Source: Halobacillus litoralis (GTDB taxonomy: Bacteria > Bacillota > Bacilli > Bacillales > Halobacillaceae). From it: a DNA stretch of 64,000 bases. The notes beneath the pieces were generated by a model, which saw only the letters and a list, made by a program, of their open reading frames with translations, was not told the origin of the DNA and did not search any database. Location: the NCBI RefSeq assembly GCF_009856415.1, contig NZ_WMEZ01000005.1, positions 62,001 through 126,000 on the forward strand, in the 5' to 3' direction. Numbering within the stretch: position 1 is the first letter of the stretch; each line of letters opens with the position of its first letter. Shown one piece after another: positions 1 through 8,224 of this stretch. Position numbers and translations under genes: made by a program.

Positions 1-1
1 G

Positions 2-139
2 AGAATTGGAGGATTAGCACCTCTGGAGGTCATTTCAGGATTAATGGGTCTACCGGTCATTATCATTCAATTCATCCTCATCTACGCTGCGAAGCGGATG
101 ATCGATGAAGATCGTGCATGGAGTAATAATATAAGATAA
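2..139 (+). CDS. C-terminal fragment of an integral membrane protein, possibly a BCCT transporter
   Basis: Only the last 45 codons lie in the window, ending at TAA 137-139. They encode a hydrophobic helix (GLMGLPVIIIQFILIY) and a short charged tail (AAKRMIDEDRAW). The GGL step, the small-residue GLP and one last helix before a cytoplasmic tail resemble the ends of betaine/carnitine/choline (BCCT, OpuD-type) transporters. That would suit an osmoadapting organism, but a fragment this short cannot settle the family. A strong terminator starts six bases later, so this is the last gene of its transcript. Confidence 0.4.
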   Translation, partial: RIGGLAPLEVISGLMGLPVIIIQFILIYAAKRMIDEDRAWSNNIR

Positions 140-144
140 ATCGT

Positions 145-177
145 AAACCCTCTTCATCATTCGATGAAGAGGGTTTT
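145..177 (+). terminator. Rho-independent terminator after the partial transporter gene
   Basis: A 13-bp stem pairs AAACCCTCTTCAT (145-157) with ATGAAGAGGGTTT (164-176) around a 6-nt loop. The T-run is short. Confidence 0.85.
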
Positions 178-267
178 GTGTAGGGTGGCTTTCTGTTCAT
201 TTAGTCAGGAATGTACTATGATGAAAATAAGGTATTTTTGTCTATATATGTAAAGGGGAGAGGTAAT

Positions 268-2262
268 ATGAAGTGGTGGCGACTCATGTTTGTTGGGATC
301 GGGTTAATTTTACTAATGGCTTGTTCGGAACAGCCGAAGCCTGGTAATGCTTTTCAATCCTATATGGATCACTGGGAGAATGGGGAATATGGACAAATGT
401 ATGAAGCTCTTAGTGAGAATTCCAAGCAACTCTTGAGTAAAGAGGAGTTTGTCGAGCGATATACAGCGATTTATGAAGGAATTGACATGGAGAATCTCTC
501 ATTTACATACGATCTTCCGGAAGAAGAACAAGAGTATGAAACAGACGATAAACCTTCCTTTGAATTTGACGGAGAGCTGGATTCGTTGGGAGGACCGATT
601 GAGTTTTCGAATGCGGCAACGCTCGTCTATGAAGAAGGGGAGGAGAGTGACCGATGGGCGGTGCAGTGGAACTCTTCAATGATTTTTCCTCAGATGGAAG
701 AAGGAGACGAGGTACGAGCATGGACCTTGGATCCTAAGCGTGGCGAAATTTTTGATGTGAAGGGGGAACCGCTGGCTGTCAATGGAGGCGTCCTTGATGT
801 CGGTCTCGTACCAGGCAGGATGGAAGAGCACACGGAAGAGGAAAAAGAAACACTGAAACAAACGGTTGCTGAGATTTTGGATACAACCGTAGAGGATATT
901 GATCAACAGTTGAATCAATCCTGGGTTACAGCTGACACGTTTGTACCTGTGGGATCTATAGCTGAAAATGATCAAAAGACTAAAGAGGCTCTAGAAGATG
1001 ATGAATTACCAAGAGGTGTGAAACTTCAGCCTAATCCAGATGCAAGAAGCTATCCTTTAGGAGAAGCTGCTGCTCACTTAATTGGGTATATAGGTCCGAT
1101 TCAAGCAGAAGAACTTGAAGAATTGAAGGATGAAGGCTACACAGCTGCCGATCAACTTGGAAAGACAGGACTTGAAAGTGTTCTTGAAGATCAATTGAGA
1201 GGTGTGGAAGGCGGAAAAGTCGTCATCCAGACAGAGGCTGGAGAAACGAAAGAAGTCTTAGCTGAAACAGCGGCAAAGGACGGAAAAGATTTCAACCTGA
1301 CGATAACATCGGAAGTACAGAAATCCCTTCATGAACAGTTGTCAGGAGAATCAGGGACAGCTTCTGCTGTAAACCCGATGACAGGGGATGTCTTGGCTCT
1401 CGTCAGTGCCCCTGCCTATGATCCAAATGCAATTGTCCTAGGTCGGGACGTAAAGTCGACACTGAACAAATTCAACCGCACCTATTCACCTGGATCGACA
1501 TTCAAGCCGATCACAGCAGCAATCGGCCTTGACCAAGGTGTGATTACACCAAAAGAAGAACTTTCAATTAAAGGAACGACATATGAGCAGAACGGATACA
1601 CAGTGACAAGGGTGCCAGGGGCAGCCCAGGATGAACAAGTGAATTTAAAAGACGCGCTCGTCCGTTCAGACAATATTTACTTTGCTCGCAAAACCCTTGA
1701 AATCGGTGGGGAAACCTTCCTTCAAGAGGCCCGTGAGTTCGGCTTTGGGGAAGATCTCCCGTTGACTTTCCCAATTGAAAATTCTCAGCTGTTGAATGGA
1801 GAACAATTCGACCGGGAAGCGTTACTCGGTGATACTGGTTTTGGACAGGGGGAAGTGCAAATGAGCAGCCTTCACTTAGCGCTCACTTATACGCCTTTTG
1901 TGACCGGAGGGGACTTAATGAAACCAAGGTTAGTCTCTTATGAAGAAGCGGGGCAGATATGGCATGAGAACGTGATGAGTGAAGATACGGCTTCAATTAT
2001 ACGGGAGGATTTGAAAGCTGTAGTTGAGGATTCGGCAGGGACAGCTCATGAGCCTGTGGTAGAAGGGTTGAGTCTCGCCGGAAAAACGGGAACGGCCGAA
2101 TTGAAGCAATCCCAGGAGGAGGATGGCCAGGAGAATGGATGGTTCATTGCCTGGGATACGGAAAGACAGGATCTTATGGTGTCGATGATGATTGAAGATG
2201 CCGAAGGTGGAAGTCACTATGTTGTTCCGAAAGTGAAGAATGTTTTCGAGAAGTTACAATAA
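268..2262 (+). CDS. pbpC: Class B penicillin-binding protein, PBP3/PbpC type lipoprotein
   Basis: Peptidoglycan D,D-transpeptidase acting outside the membrane. The ATG at 268 is chosen because AAAGGGGAGAGG (252-262) precedes it; an upstream in-frame ATG at 211 has no SD. The N-terminus is a lipoprotein signal with lipobox LMAC, so the protein is probably lipid-anchored. An NTF2-like MecA_N domain follows (about residues 25-140), then the PBP dimerisation region, then the transpeptidase domain. All three active-site motifs are present: STFK at 410-413 (Ser410 nucleophile), SDN at 467-469 and KTG at 606-608. The length of 664 aa is close to B. subtilis PbpC. The MecA_N architecture is shared with low-affinity PBPs, but beta-lactam affinity cannot be read from the sequence. 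Monocistronic, with terminators on both sides. Confidence 0.88.
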   Translation: MKWWRLMFVGIGLILLMACSEQPKPGNAFQSYMDHWENGEYGQMYEALSENSKQLLSKEEFVERYTAIYEGIDMENLSFTYDLPEEEQEYETDDKPSFEFDGELDSLGGPIEFSNAATLVYEEGEESDRWAVQWNSSMIFPQMEEGDEVRAWTLDPKRGEIFDVKGEPLAVNGGVLDVGLVPGRMEEHTEEEKETLKQTVAEILDTTVEDIDQQLNQSWVTADTFVPVGSIAENDQKTKEALEDDELPRGVKLQPNPDARSYPLGEAAAHLIGYIGPIQAEELEELKDEGYTAADQLGKTGLESVLEDQLRGVEGGKVVIQTEAGETKEVLAETAAKDGKDFNLTITSEVQKSLHEQLSGESGTASAVNPMTGDVLALVSAPAYDPNAIVLGRDVKSTLNKFNRTYSPGSTFKPITAAIGLDQGVITPKEELSIKGTTYEQNGYTVTRVPGAAQDEQVNLKDALVRSDNIYFARKTLEIGGETFLQEAREFGFGEDLPLTFPIENSQLLNGEQFDREALLGDTGFGQGEVQMSSLHLALTYTPFVTGGDLMKPRLVSYEEAGQIWHENVMSEDTASIIREDLKAVVEDSAGTAHEPVVEGLSLAGKTGTAELKQSQEEDGQENGWFIAWDTERQDLMVSMMIEDAEGGSHYVVPKVKNVFEKLQ

Positions 2263-2264
2263 TA

Positions 2265-2299
2265 CAAAAGGGTCTTCCGGAAAGCGGAAGACCCTTTTG
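2265..2299 (+). terminator. Bidirectional terminator between convergent pbpC and the cyanophycinase gene
   Basis: A 15-bp stem, CAAAAGGGTCTTCCG with its complement, has flanking A and T runs so it can act on both strands. It serves pbpC (+) and probably the minus-strand gene ending at 2329. Confidence 0.85.
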
Positions 2300-2328
2300 T
2301 TATTTGTTTATCTCCTTTGTATCTGTTC

Positions 2329-4848
2329 TTAACGGTTTTGGATGCTGACTTCTACGGGTTGAATATCCAAATAGACATTCAAGAAAGAGTAGTCATCCTT
2401 GTTACCGTCCTTGTATCCCCAGAATCCTTCTGTGTCTTCTTCTTCTCTAAAGGTCAGTTCGAAACCTTTCTCTTTATTAAAACTATAGCTTTTAACCTGA
2501 TTTTCACGAGCGTTATCTAATAGAGCATAAGATAAATATTTATTTAATTCCGCATGAGGAGTCAGCACACCTGAGTGTGGAGCAGCCTCATAATCGAAAT
2601 ACTCATAGTCTGTTGTTGTTACTTTATGATCACTTATAGTGATTTTTTTTGTATCAAGGTTCAATTGGTCACCAGAAGTAAGCCAGGATAGACGAATATC
2701 TTCGTCACCTTTCCATACAGCGCCCTCTTCTTGAGCGTTCAAATCTATGACAGAAACGCCGGCGCGACCAACCACTTTTAGTGATTTTTCTTTGTTATCC
2801 AAGATTAAAGCGGTATCCTCATCAATTCCATAAGAATATTCATCCTTCTCTCCATGAGGAGCATCTGTCGCAATCAATCGGCCTATTCGTGCTTTATTAT
2901 CAAAATGTTGATCAATGATTCCGTATGGGAAGAAGCCAAGACCTTTCTCAAGATAAGCAGGACCGCCTTCCTGCTGAGACATGCTGTCATAGGTTATGGT
3001 GAATCCTTTGCTTAATGTATCAAAGCTTCCACCACCAGCAATCATAACGTCGCTCATAATGGCGGCCCCTGCACTAGTCCCTCCTAATACAGCACCTTCC
3101 TCGTAAATGGTCCATAAGCTTTCCAGGACCTTAGAATATGATCCATCATCATTCAACAAGGCAGCGGTAATATCCGTCTGGTCGCCACCAACAAACCAAA
3201 TCGCGTCATAGCTTCCTACTTGTTTTGCTAGACCCTCGTCATTCCGGTTCTTTAACCACTGACTTTCATCCTCTTCCGTGTTCTTAAAATCATGATTTGA
3301 GAGAGGAAGGATCTCTATCTTTTCTGAATCCACGCCATAGGAAATTAAATCTTCCCTGAATTGGTGGGAACTCTTAAGACTTGAACTTGCAGCAGGAATG
3401 ATCCCATATTTTCCATCTTCTCCGGCTCTTGAGATGAACGCTTCGTATACTTCTGCGTTTGAGCTTCCTAATGCACCACCCGCCATGATCAGTGATCCTT
3501 TAGTATCGGTGTTAAAGGAAGAGTCGGGCATGGTGAACTGGGAAGGCTGGTAATCTTGGAAAAGTTCTTCGTTGTCTTTGAACTGTACGTTAACAGGAGT
3601 GACGTTCATCGTGACATGTGTGATCGAATAGGAATCTTTTTGACCATCTTCATATCCCCAATACCCTTTCGTATCTGACGTTTGTTCAAAAGTAAGTTCA
3701 TATCCTTCTCCTGTACTGTCATAGAGGTAACTCTCCACTTTGTCAGCTGATGCGTTGTCTACAAGGGAGTAGGAAAGGTAATTGGGTAATGTACCATAGG
3801 AAGTCAGCACACCTGTAGCAGGTAGGGGATCAAAATTAAAATACTCATAGCCTGTGGTTTCAAGGTCGCGTGCCTCATCTATTTGAAAGCTTTTATCTTG
3901 TACGTTCACTTGATCCCCTTCTGAGAGGTAGCTTAGATCCAATCCTTTTATGCCCTCGCCTTCAATTGCAGCATGAGAAACATCAAGAACTGTAACAGTG
4001 CTTCTGCCAATCACTTCAATTGTTTGTTTCTTGTTCGATACAACCATTGCTGTGTCTTCGTCAATACCATAGGCGTAGTTCCCTTGGTTTTCATACTTAA
4101 GCGCAGTTGCGGCTAATCTGCCAAGCCTTGATCGTTCGTTAAAATGTTGATCTACAATGCCCCATTGAAAGAAACCGAGACCTTTTTCAATGAAGACAGG
4201 CACAGACTCTTCGTCAGGGCTTGAAATATCTTCATAAATGAAAGATTGATCGAATCCTCCAAGGCTGCCGCCCCCTGTAATCATGACGTCACTCATGATG
4301 GCAGCTCCTGCGCTTGTCCCACCAAGAACAGCTCCGTCTTGGTAAATGTCCCATATAGCATCAAGGGCTTTCGTGTTCTTTCCGTTCGGCTTGAGAAGGG
4401 TGTCTGTAATTTTTAATTGATCTCCCCCAACAAACCAAATACCTGTAAGTTGCTGGATGTGATTGGCAGTTTGATTTTTTTGCGCATTGCTTTTCCATTT
4501 TCGTTCATTTGTCTCCGTATCTTTAAAGTCATGATTCGATAATTCGAGAATCTCCACATCTGATGGGTCCATTCCATAGGTGATCATGTCCTCTTTGAAT
4601 TGATGGGAGGATTTCAAGGAGCCAGAAGCGGCTGGTACGATTCCGATTCGAGCTTTTTCTTTCCCTCCGGCGAGACTGATGAATTCTTTATAGACTTCAC
4701 CGTTGCTTGAGCCAAGTGCTCCGCCTACAATGACCAGATTTCCTTTAATTGATTCTTCTCCACTTTTTATCGCTGAGACGGAAGGAACGAGAGACAAAAA
4801 AGTTAAAACGGTGACGAACACTGTAAGTAGCCATTTTCGATTGTACAT
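2329..4848 (-). CDS. Secreted tandem-domain cyanophycinase-like serine peptidase (peptidase S51)
   Basis: An 839-aa protein with a Sec signal peptide (about 1-26, ending VSA) and two homologous S51/cyanophycinase domains at about 36-425 and 449-835. Each copy has the glycine-rich start NLVIVGGALGSS / SLIMAGGALGSS, the nucleophile motif GGTSAGAAIMSD (Ser179 and Ser592), the DQHF histidine motif (233-236 and 646-649) and GIDEDTA (261-267 and 674-680). Both halves therefore look catalytically intact. Cyanophycinases cleave beta-Asp-Arg dipeptides from multi-L-arginyl-poly-aspartate, and most are single-domain, so the fusion and the export are unusual. AAAGGAG precedes the ATG. The divergent neighbour is a poly-gamma-glutamate operon, which makes extracellular polymer turnover a possible job (inference). 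The real substrate is unknown. Confidence 0.85.
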   Translation of the reverse strand: MYNRKWLLTVFVTVLTFLSLVPSVSAIKSGEESIKGNLVIVGGALGSSNGEVYKEFISLAGGKEKARIGIVPAASGSLKSSHQFKEDMITYGMDPSDVEILELSNHDFKDTETNERKWKSNAQKNQTANHIQQLTGIWFVGGDQLKITDTLLKPNGKNTKALDAIWDIYQDGAVLGGTSAGAAIMSDVMITGGGSLGGFDQSFIYEDISSPDEESVPVFIEKGLGFFQWGIVDQHFNERSRLGRLAATALKYENQGNYAYGIDEDTAMVVSNKKQTIEVIGRSTVTVLDVSHAAIEGEGIKGLDLSYLSEGDQVNVQDKSFQIDEARDLETTGYEYFNFDPLPATGVLTSYGTLPNYLSYSLVDNASADKVESYLYDSTGEGYELTFEQTSDTKGYWGYEDGQKDSYSITHVTMNVTPVNVQFKDNEELFQDYQPSQFTMPDSSFNTDTKGSLIMAGGALGSSNAEVYEAFISRAGEDGKYGIIPAASSSLKSSHQFREDLISYGVDSEKIEILPLSNHDFKNTEEDESQWLKNRNDEGLAKQVGSYDAIWFVGGDQTDITAALLNDDGSYSKVLESLWTIYEEGAVLGGTSAGAAIMSDVMIAGGGSFDTLSKGFTITYDSMSQQEGGPAYLEKGLGFFPYGIIDQHFDNKARIGRLIATDAPHGEKDEYSYGIDEDTALILDNKEKSLKVVGRAGVSVIDLNAQEEGAVWKGDEDIRLSWLTSGDQLNLDTKKITISDHKVTTTDYEYFDYEAAPHSGVLTPHAELNKYLSYALLDNARENQVKSYSFNKEKGFELTFREEEDTEGFWGYKDGNKDDYSFLNVYLDIQPVEVSIQNR

Positions 4849-5090
4849 GGTTCATGCTCCTTTCAAATTTTGATTTCAATACACACTAAGCAATTTTCAT
4901 GCCAAAAAAAGGAAGCTGTCCGAATGGAGGTTGTAAGTTATATTGGGTTCTAATGGGTGTTATAGAAAAGTCGTAATAGCACCAATTTTCACGCATAAAT
5001 GTACAGGAACATTAGATTCATTTGGAAGAGTTATTACCGTTAAGGATGAACTATTTTGAAAATTCTAATTAAAATTTCTTAATTAGGGTA

Positions 5091-5099
5091 TGGTAGAAT
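5091..5099 (+). promoter_or_regulatory. Extended -10 promoter of the pgs operon in the 354-bp divergent intergenic region
   Basis: TGGTAGAAT is a TGn plus -10 element with no good -35 at 17 bp. It would leave a leader of about 100 nt before pgsB. The rest of the gap (4849-5202) is AT-rich. For the minus-strand cyanophycinase gene only a weak TTGGCA (rc of about 4900) is visible as a -35. I see no riboswitch or terminator here. Confidence 0.45.
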
Positions 5100-5202
5100 A
5101 CTAGGACTTATGCCGAGTGGTGGCGTATGTTGTAATAATCTGTTAGTTTTAGAGAGAGCGAGTTCGTGGTATCTTTGGAACTAGATAAGGATGTGAAAGT
5201 TA

Positions 5203-6471
5203 GTGGATGAGTTAGCGTACCTGATGATCTTCTTTGTTTTTGTGCTTGTTGTAGGTCTTTGGGAAAAATATAAGCTTGATCGTCGACTGAAGAAAATCCC
5301 TACAAGGATTCTTGTAAACGGAATCCGTGGGAAATCGACGGTCACTCGTCTTGTTATGGGAATTTTAAAACAGGACGGGCGGAAAGTGGTTGGAAAAACG
5401 ACAGGAACGTCAGCGCGGATGTTTTATTGGTATAAGGATGATGAAGACCCGATTATTCGTGGTCTGCAAGGTCCCAATATTAATGAACAAATGAAAATCA
5501 CGGAAAAAGTGGTGAAACGACGTGCGGACGCTTTCGTCAGTGAATGTATGGCAGTGAACCCTGAATATCAGAAGGTCTTCCAGGAACGATTGGTGAAGGC
5601 GAATATTACCATCATCGCTAACGTCATTGAAGACCATATGGATGTGATGGGGCCGACCCTTGATGATATTGCGGAAGCTTTCGGTTCGACCATTCCGGAA
5701 AACGGATATGTCATCATACCGGAAACGCCATATCAGAAGTATTTTGAGAAAGTCGCGCGCCGGAAGAATTCAAAAGTCGTGATTGCAGATGAAAGTTGGA
5801 TTGATGAAGCGTACTTGCAAAAGTTCCCGTTCATGATTTTCCCTCAAAATGCGGCTCTTGCGATGGCTGTTGCTGAGATTTTGGATATCGATCGTGAAGT
5901 CGCGCTCGAAGGGATGCTTCAGGCACCTGTCGATCCTGGAGCGATGCGTGTGCACCGTTTTGGTAAAGAAGAAGCGCCTAAATACTTCTTCAACGGATTT
6001 GCTGCGAATGATACGACATCAACGTTGAACATTTGGGAAAGAATCCAACAGTTGGATTACCCAGATCAGGAGCGTACGGTCGTCATGAGCTGCCGTAGTG
6101 ACCGGGTTGAGCGGACCATCGATTTTGCAGAAAACGTCCTGCCCCATATTGAAATGGAGCGGTTGATTGTCATGGGAGAAAGTGTGTGGCCGATTACGAA
6201 AGCCTATGAAGAAGGAAAAATCAGGCCTCTCAATCTCATAAACTTGGAAAAAGCATCGACCGAGGTAATTGTCGATCAACTGAAAGAGCTTCCGGATGAT
6301 AGTGTCATTTACGGAATCGGAAACATTGTCGGAGCTGGTGAGAAAGTGGCGGCGGCTGTCGAGGAACTTGAATTCCGTCCATCTCCTCGAGAAGAAACAG
6401 GTTGGGATGTCATCGAAGAGTCGGAAGAGAGACGACCTTTTTCTCGTAAGGTTTTGCAGACGAACAAATAA
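5203..6471 (+). CDS. pgsB: Poly-gamma-glutamate synthase subunit PgsB/CapB (amide ligase)
   Basis: ATP-dependent, Mur-ligase-like amide ligase that extends the poly-gamma-glutamate chain at the inner face of the membrane together with PgsC and PgsA. One N-terminal membrane helix (about 3-20) is followed by the P-loop NGIRGKST (Gly40 to Thr46, Lys44). The length is 422 aa, about 30 more than B. subtilis PgsB, with the extra at the acidic C-terminus. The GTG start at 5203 is used because the family start begins here; its SD (AAGG, about 5187) is weak and distant. pgsC starts 20 bp downstream. The order pgsB-pgsC-pgsA-ggt is the classic capsule/gamma-PGA arrangement. Confidence 0.93.
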   Translation: MDELAYLMIFFVFVLVVGLWEKYKLDRRLKKIPTRILVNGIRGKSTVTRLVMGILKQDGRKVVGKTTGTSARMFYWYKDDEDPIIRGLQGPNINEQMKITEKVVKRRADAFVSECMAVNPEYQKVFQERLVKANITIIANVIEDHMDVMGPTLDDIAEAFGSTIPENGYVIIPETPYQKYFEKVARRKNSKVVIADESWIDEAYLQKFPFMIFPQNAALAMAVAEILDIDREVALEGMLQAPVDPGAMRVHRFGKEEAPKYFFNGFAANDTTSTLNIWERIQQLDYPDQERTVVMSCRSDRVERTIDFAENVLPHIEMERLIVMGESVWPITKAYEEGKIRPLNLINLEKASTEVIVDQLKELPDDSVIYGIGNIVGAGEKVAAAVEELEFRPSPREETGWDVIEESEERRPFSRKVLQTNK

Positions 6472-6491
6472 TGTAGGGAGTTGGAGTCCAC

Positions 6492-6941
6492 GTGTTCGGT
6501 ACTGATTTATATATCGCGATTGTCATTGGTGTTTTATTAAGTTTGTTGTATGCAGAGAAAACAGGGATCGTGCCCGCGGGTTTGGTTGTCCCGGGCTACA
6601 TAGCTCTGATATTCGATCAAGTGATGTACGTAGTAGCTGTTGGTTTAATCAGCTTGGTTACATACTTACTCGTTTCTCAAGTTCTATCAAGGTTTACGGT
6701 TCTTTACGGTCGTCGTAAATTTGCTGCGATGTTGACCGTCGGGGTTTTGATGAAGATGTCGATGGATTATTTATATCCCCTCACCCCTTTTCCTGTCATG
6801 GAATTAAGGGGAATCGGAGTCATTGTTCCCGGATTGATCGCAAACTCGGTACAAAAGCAGGGAGTGCTGCCTACATTCAGTGCCACTTTCCTTATTGCGT
6901 TCGCGACTTTTGTATTGATTTCGGCGTACCATTTGATTTAG
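6492..6941 (+). CDS. pgsC: Poly-gamma-glutamate synthase membrane subunit PgsC/CapC
   Basis: A highly hydrophobic 149-aa protein, the same length as B. subtilis PgsC, with four to five membrane helices. It carries the family signatures AEKTGIVPAGLVVPGYIAL near the N-terminus and ELRGIGVIVPGLIANSVQKQG near the C-terminus. It partners PgsB in the membrane-bound synthase. GTG start with GGGAGTTGGAG upstream. It lies between pgsB and pgsA with 13-20-bp gaps, so the genes are co-transcribed. Confidence 0.93.
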   Translation: MFGTDLYIAIVIGVLLSLLYAEKTGIVPAGLVVPGYIALIFDQVMYVVAVGLISLVTYLLVSQVLSRFTVLYGRRKFAAMLTVGVLMKMSMDYLYPLTPFPVMELRGIGVIVPGLIANSVQKQGVLPTFSATFLIAFATFVLISAYHLI

Positions 6942-6954
6942 AGGAGATTTTTCA

Positions 6955-8211
6955 ATGGAAGAAAAAGATCTTAAATATAAGATGAAAGTATGGACGAAGA
7001 AGCATAAAAAGAAAGCGCCTTTCCATTCTATGGTTCTCGCAGCTCTATTAGCTGTGCCTTTCTTTGGTCATCAATGGATCGATAAGCCGGATATGCCGGA
7101 GGATACACGTCCGGATGATGTCGATTTCAGAATTTCGATGGTTGGGGACATGATGCTCGGTCGTCACGTCCGTGATGCCGCTGTCAGAAGTGGGGAACCG
7201 ATTGGTCGTGTGTTTGATTATGTGACTCCATACTTTGAACAGTCCGATTATGTTACGGGAAACTTTGAAAACCCGGTCATTGATGCAGAAGATCCTGAAG
7301 TTGAATCGGTTATGGAAGATTTTGAGCTGCGTAATAAAGATATCCATTTGTATGCAGATAAAGGAGCCGAAGAGGCGCTGGTGGATGCTGGTTTCGACTC
7401 TGTCAATCTAGCAAACAACCATATCATGGATTACGGGAATCTTTCCTTAGAAGAAACCTTGGAGCATATGGAAAAGGTTGATCTTGATTTGCTCGGAATC
7501 GGCCGTGCATTAGATCCTGCTGAGGGAATGTTTGAGGAAGAAGAAACGTTGACCGATGCGGGTGAAATACATTATTTCGATGCGAACGGAAGAAATGTAG
7601 CCATCCTAGGTTTTACGGATGTATTCGTACAAGGATACAGTGCCAGTGAATACGTCGGCGGTGTTTTGACGAATGCAGGGCTTGGCGTTTTGCAAAGTCG
7701 TATCCGTGAAGCGAAACAACAGGCGGACGTCGTCATGGTCCATACTCACTGGGGCGATGAATACCAGGTCGGCTCCAATGATACACAGGAAACGCTTGCG
7801 TATTTGATGACGGATATGGGGGCGGATGTCATCATCGGCCACCACTCTCACGTGCTCGAGCCCATCACTCGTGTACATATCGAAAAAGACCCGGATGATC
7901 CGGAAAGTGAAGATAAGACGTCGATCGTCATGAACAGTCTCGGGAATTTCGTCTTTGACCAGGGATGGTCGCGTACGAAAGACTCGACACTCGCTCAACT
8001 TGACTTTTTGCAGGACGGAGGGGCGGAACTTTCCTTCATACCTATGCAAATTTCCGATACAAGACCGAGAGAGACAGATGGAATTCTAAAGCCGTTCCGC
8101 GATTATCGTATTTTCCGGACGCTTAGGAAAGAACTGGACGATGAACTATGGCGGATGGAAGACGGCAGACTTGTGATCGATTTGAAAAAAGCTGGCGTCA
8201 TTGAAGGATAG
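6955..8211 (+). CDS. pgsA: Poly-gamma-glutamate capsule protein PgsA/CapA (metallophosphatase-fold)
   Basis: A membrane-anchored 418-aa CapA-family protein. It has a basic N-terminus and one helix (about 24-38), then an extracellular domain with the calcineurin-like metal-binding pattern: GDMMLGRH (Asp65, His71), NLANNH (Asn155, His156) and GHHSH (His296, His297, His299). In the pgs system it is needed for polymer synthesis and transport across the membrane. GAGGAG lies before the ATG. It is somewhat longer than B. subtilis PgsA (380 aa), with the extra residues in acidic insertions. The stop codon falls just upstream of the SD for the next gene. Confidence 0.92.
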   Translation: MEEKDLKYKMKVWTKKHKKKAPFHSMVLAALLAVPFFGHQWIDKPDMPEDTRPDDVDFRISMVGDMMLGRHVRDAAVRSGEPIGRVFDYVTPYFEQSDYVTGNFENPVIDAEDPEVESVMEDFELRNKDIHLYADKGAEEALVDAGFDSVNLANNHIMDYGNLSLEETLEHMEKVDLDLLGIGRALDPAEGMFEEEETLTDAGEIHYFDANGRNVAILGFTDVFVQGYSASEYVGGVLTNAGLGVLQSRIREAKQQADVVMVHTHWGDEYQVGSNDTQETLAYLMTDMGADVIIGHHSHVLEPITRVHIEKDPDDPESEDKTSIVMNSLGNFVFDQGWSRTKDSTLAQLDFLQDGGAELSFIPMQISDTRPRETDGILKPFRDYRIFRTLRKELDDELWRMEDGRLVIDLKKAGVIEG

Positions 8212-8224
8212 GAGGTCCACAGGT

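Noticed and set aside
2317-2520. 67-codon plus-strand frame at the end of the cyanophycinase gene
   Set aside because: Shadow of the real minus-strand gene; it begins right after the shared terminator without an SD.
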